Assembly (NCBI GenBank): GCA_015491705.1
Contig: WFVK01000038.1
Span: 1 to 15,953 of the forward strand
Reading direction: 5' to 3'
From: Nitrospirota bacterium
GTDB taxonomy: Bacteria; Nitrospirota; Thermodesulfovibrionia; UBA6902
Length of the DNA: 15,953 nt
The position numbers and the translations under genes were made by a program. A model generated the notes under the pieces. That model was not told the origin of the DNA. It worked only from the letters and a program-made list of their open reading frames with translations, and searched no databases. Numbering within the stretch: the stretch's first letter is position 1; each line of letters opens with the position of its first letter. This document shows positions 14,696 through 15,953 of the stretch, piece after piece.

Positions 14696-14735
14696 TGAAG
14701 GGCTATTTTGAATCCATATATACTTTAAGGAGTAA

Positions 14736-15953
<1,218 letters not shown>

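Noticed and set aside
14696..14724. Promoter directly before guaB using TATACT at 14719-14724
   Set aside because: There is no acceptable -35 box, and the start site would fall inside the Shine-Dalgarno.

Overview
The window looks like ordinary chromosome from a Gram-negative (diderm) bacterium of moderate, roughly 50-55% G+C content. Evidence for two membranes: a predicted outer-membrane beta barrel ending in Phe, a LolA-like periplasmic protein, a SurA/PpiC-type chaperone and an EnvC-type amidase activator. The split transketolase and the ftsE-ftsX-envC-ctpA order suggest a Nitrospirota- or deltaproteobacteria-like lineage. That placement is impression, not proof. No tRNA, rRNA, CRISPR array or intact transposase gene was seen.

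Layout. Positions 1-1122 (+) hold the 3' part of a protoporphyrinogen-oxidase-like flavoprotein. It converges on a six-gene minus-strand operon (7159 down to 1155): the N- and C-terminal subunits of a split transketolase, FtsE, FtsX, EnvC and the S41 protease CtpA. Spacings are overlapping or 3 nt, except for a 56-nt gap before ctpA. A divergent promoter region (7160-7354) separates this operon from a plus-strand pair: a LolA-like exported protein and a predicted outer-membrane barrel. Facing that pair is an RND/MMPL exporter on the minus strand (9639-11939), preceded by a WbaP/WcaJ-type polyprenyl-phosphate sugar-1-phosphate transferase. A second divergent promoter region (13398-13642) leads to a single-parvulin SurA-like chaperone and then guaB, which is cut by the window end.

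How the genes fit together. FtsEX is an ABC-type switch at the septum that works through EnvC to turn on peptidoglycan amidases, and the EnvC here has lost all M23 zinc ligands as expected for an activator. CtpA is a periplasmic protease often found beside envC. The LolA-like protein, barrel and RND pump look like the periplasmic, outer- and inner-membrane parts of a lipid or lipophile trafficking route.

The least explained DNA lies around the RND gene. The spacer at 9388-9638 contains a 213-bp imperfect palindrome (9393-9605). Its outer 20 bp recur in inverted orientation at 11955-11974, so the RND gene is flanked by inverted repeats. Flipping the segment between them would place the RND gene about 42 nt behind the barrel gene as a conventional operon. 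A diverged copy of one palindrome arm also lies upstream of guaB (14618-14670), which suggests a dispersed intergenic repeat family. The rest is mostly conserved housekeeping, and I did not find a clear new defence or mobile system.
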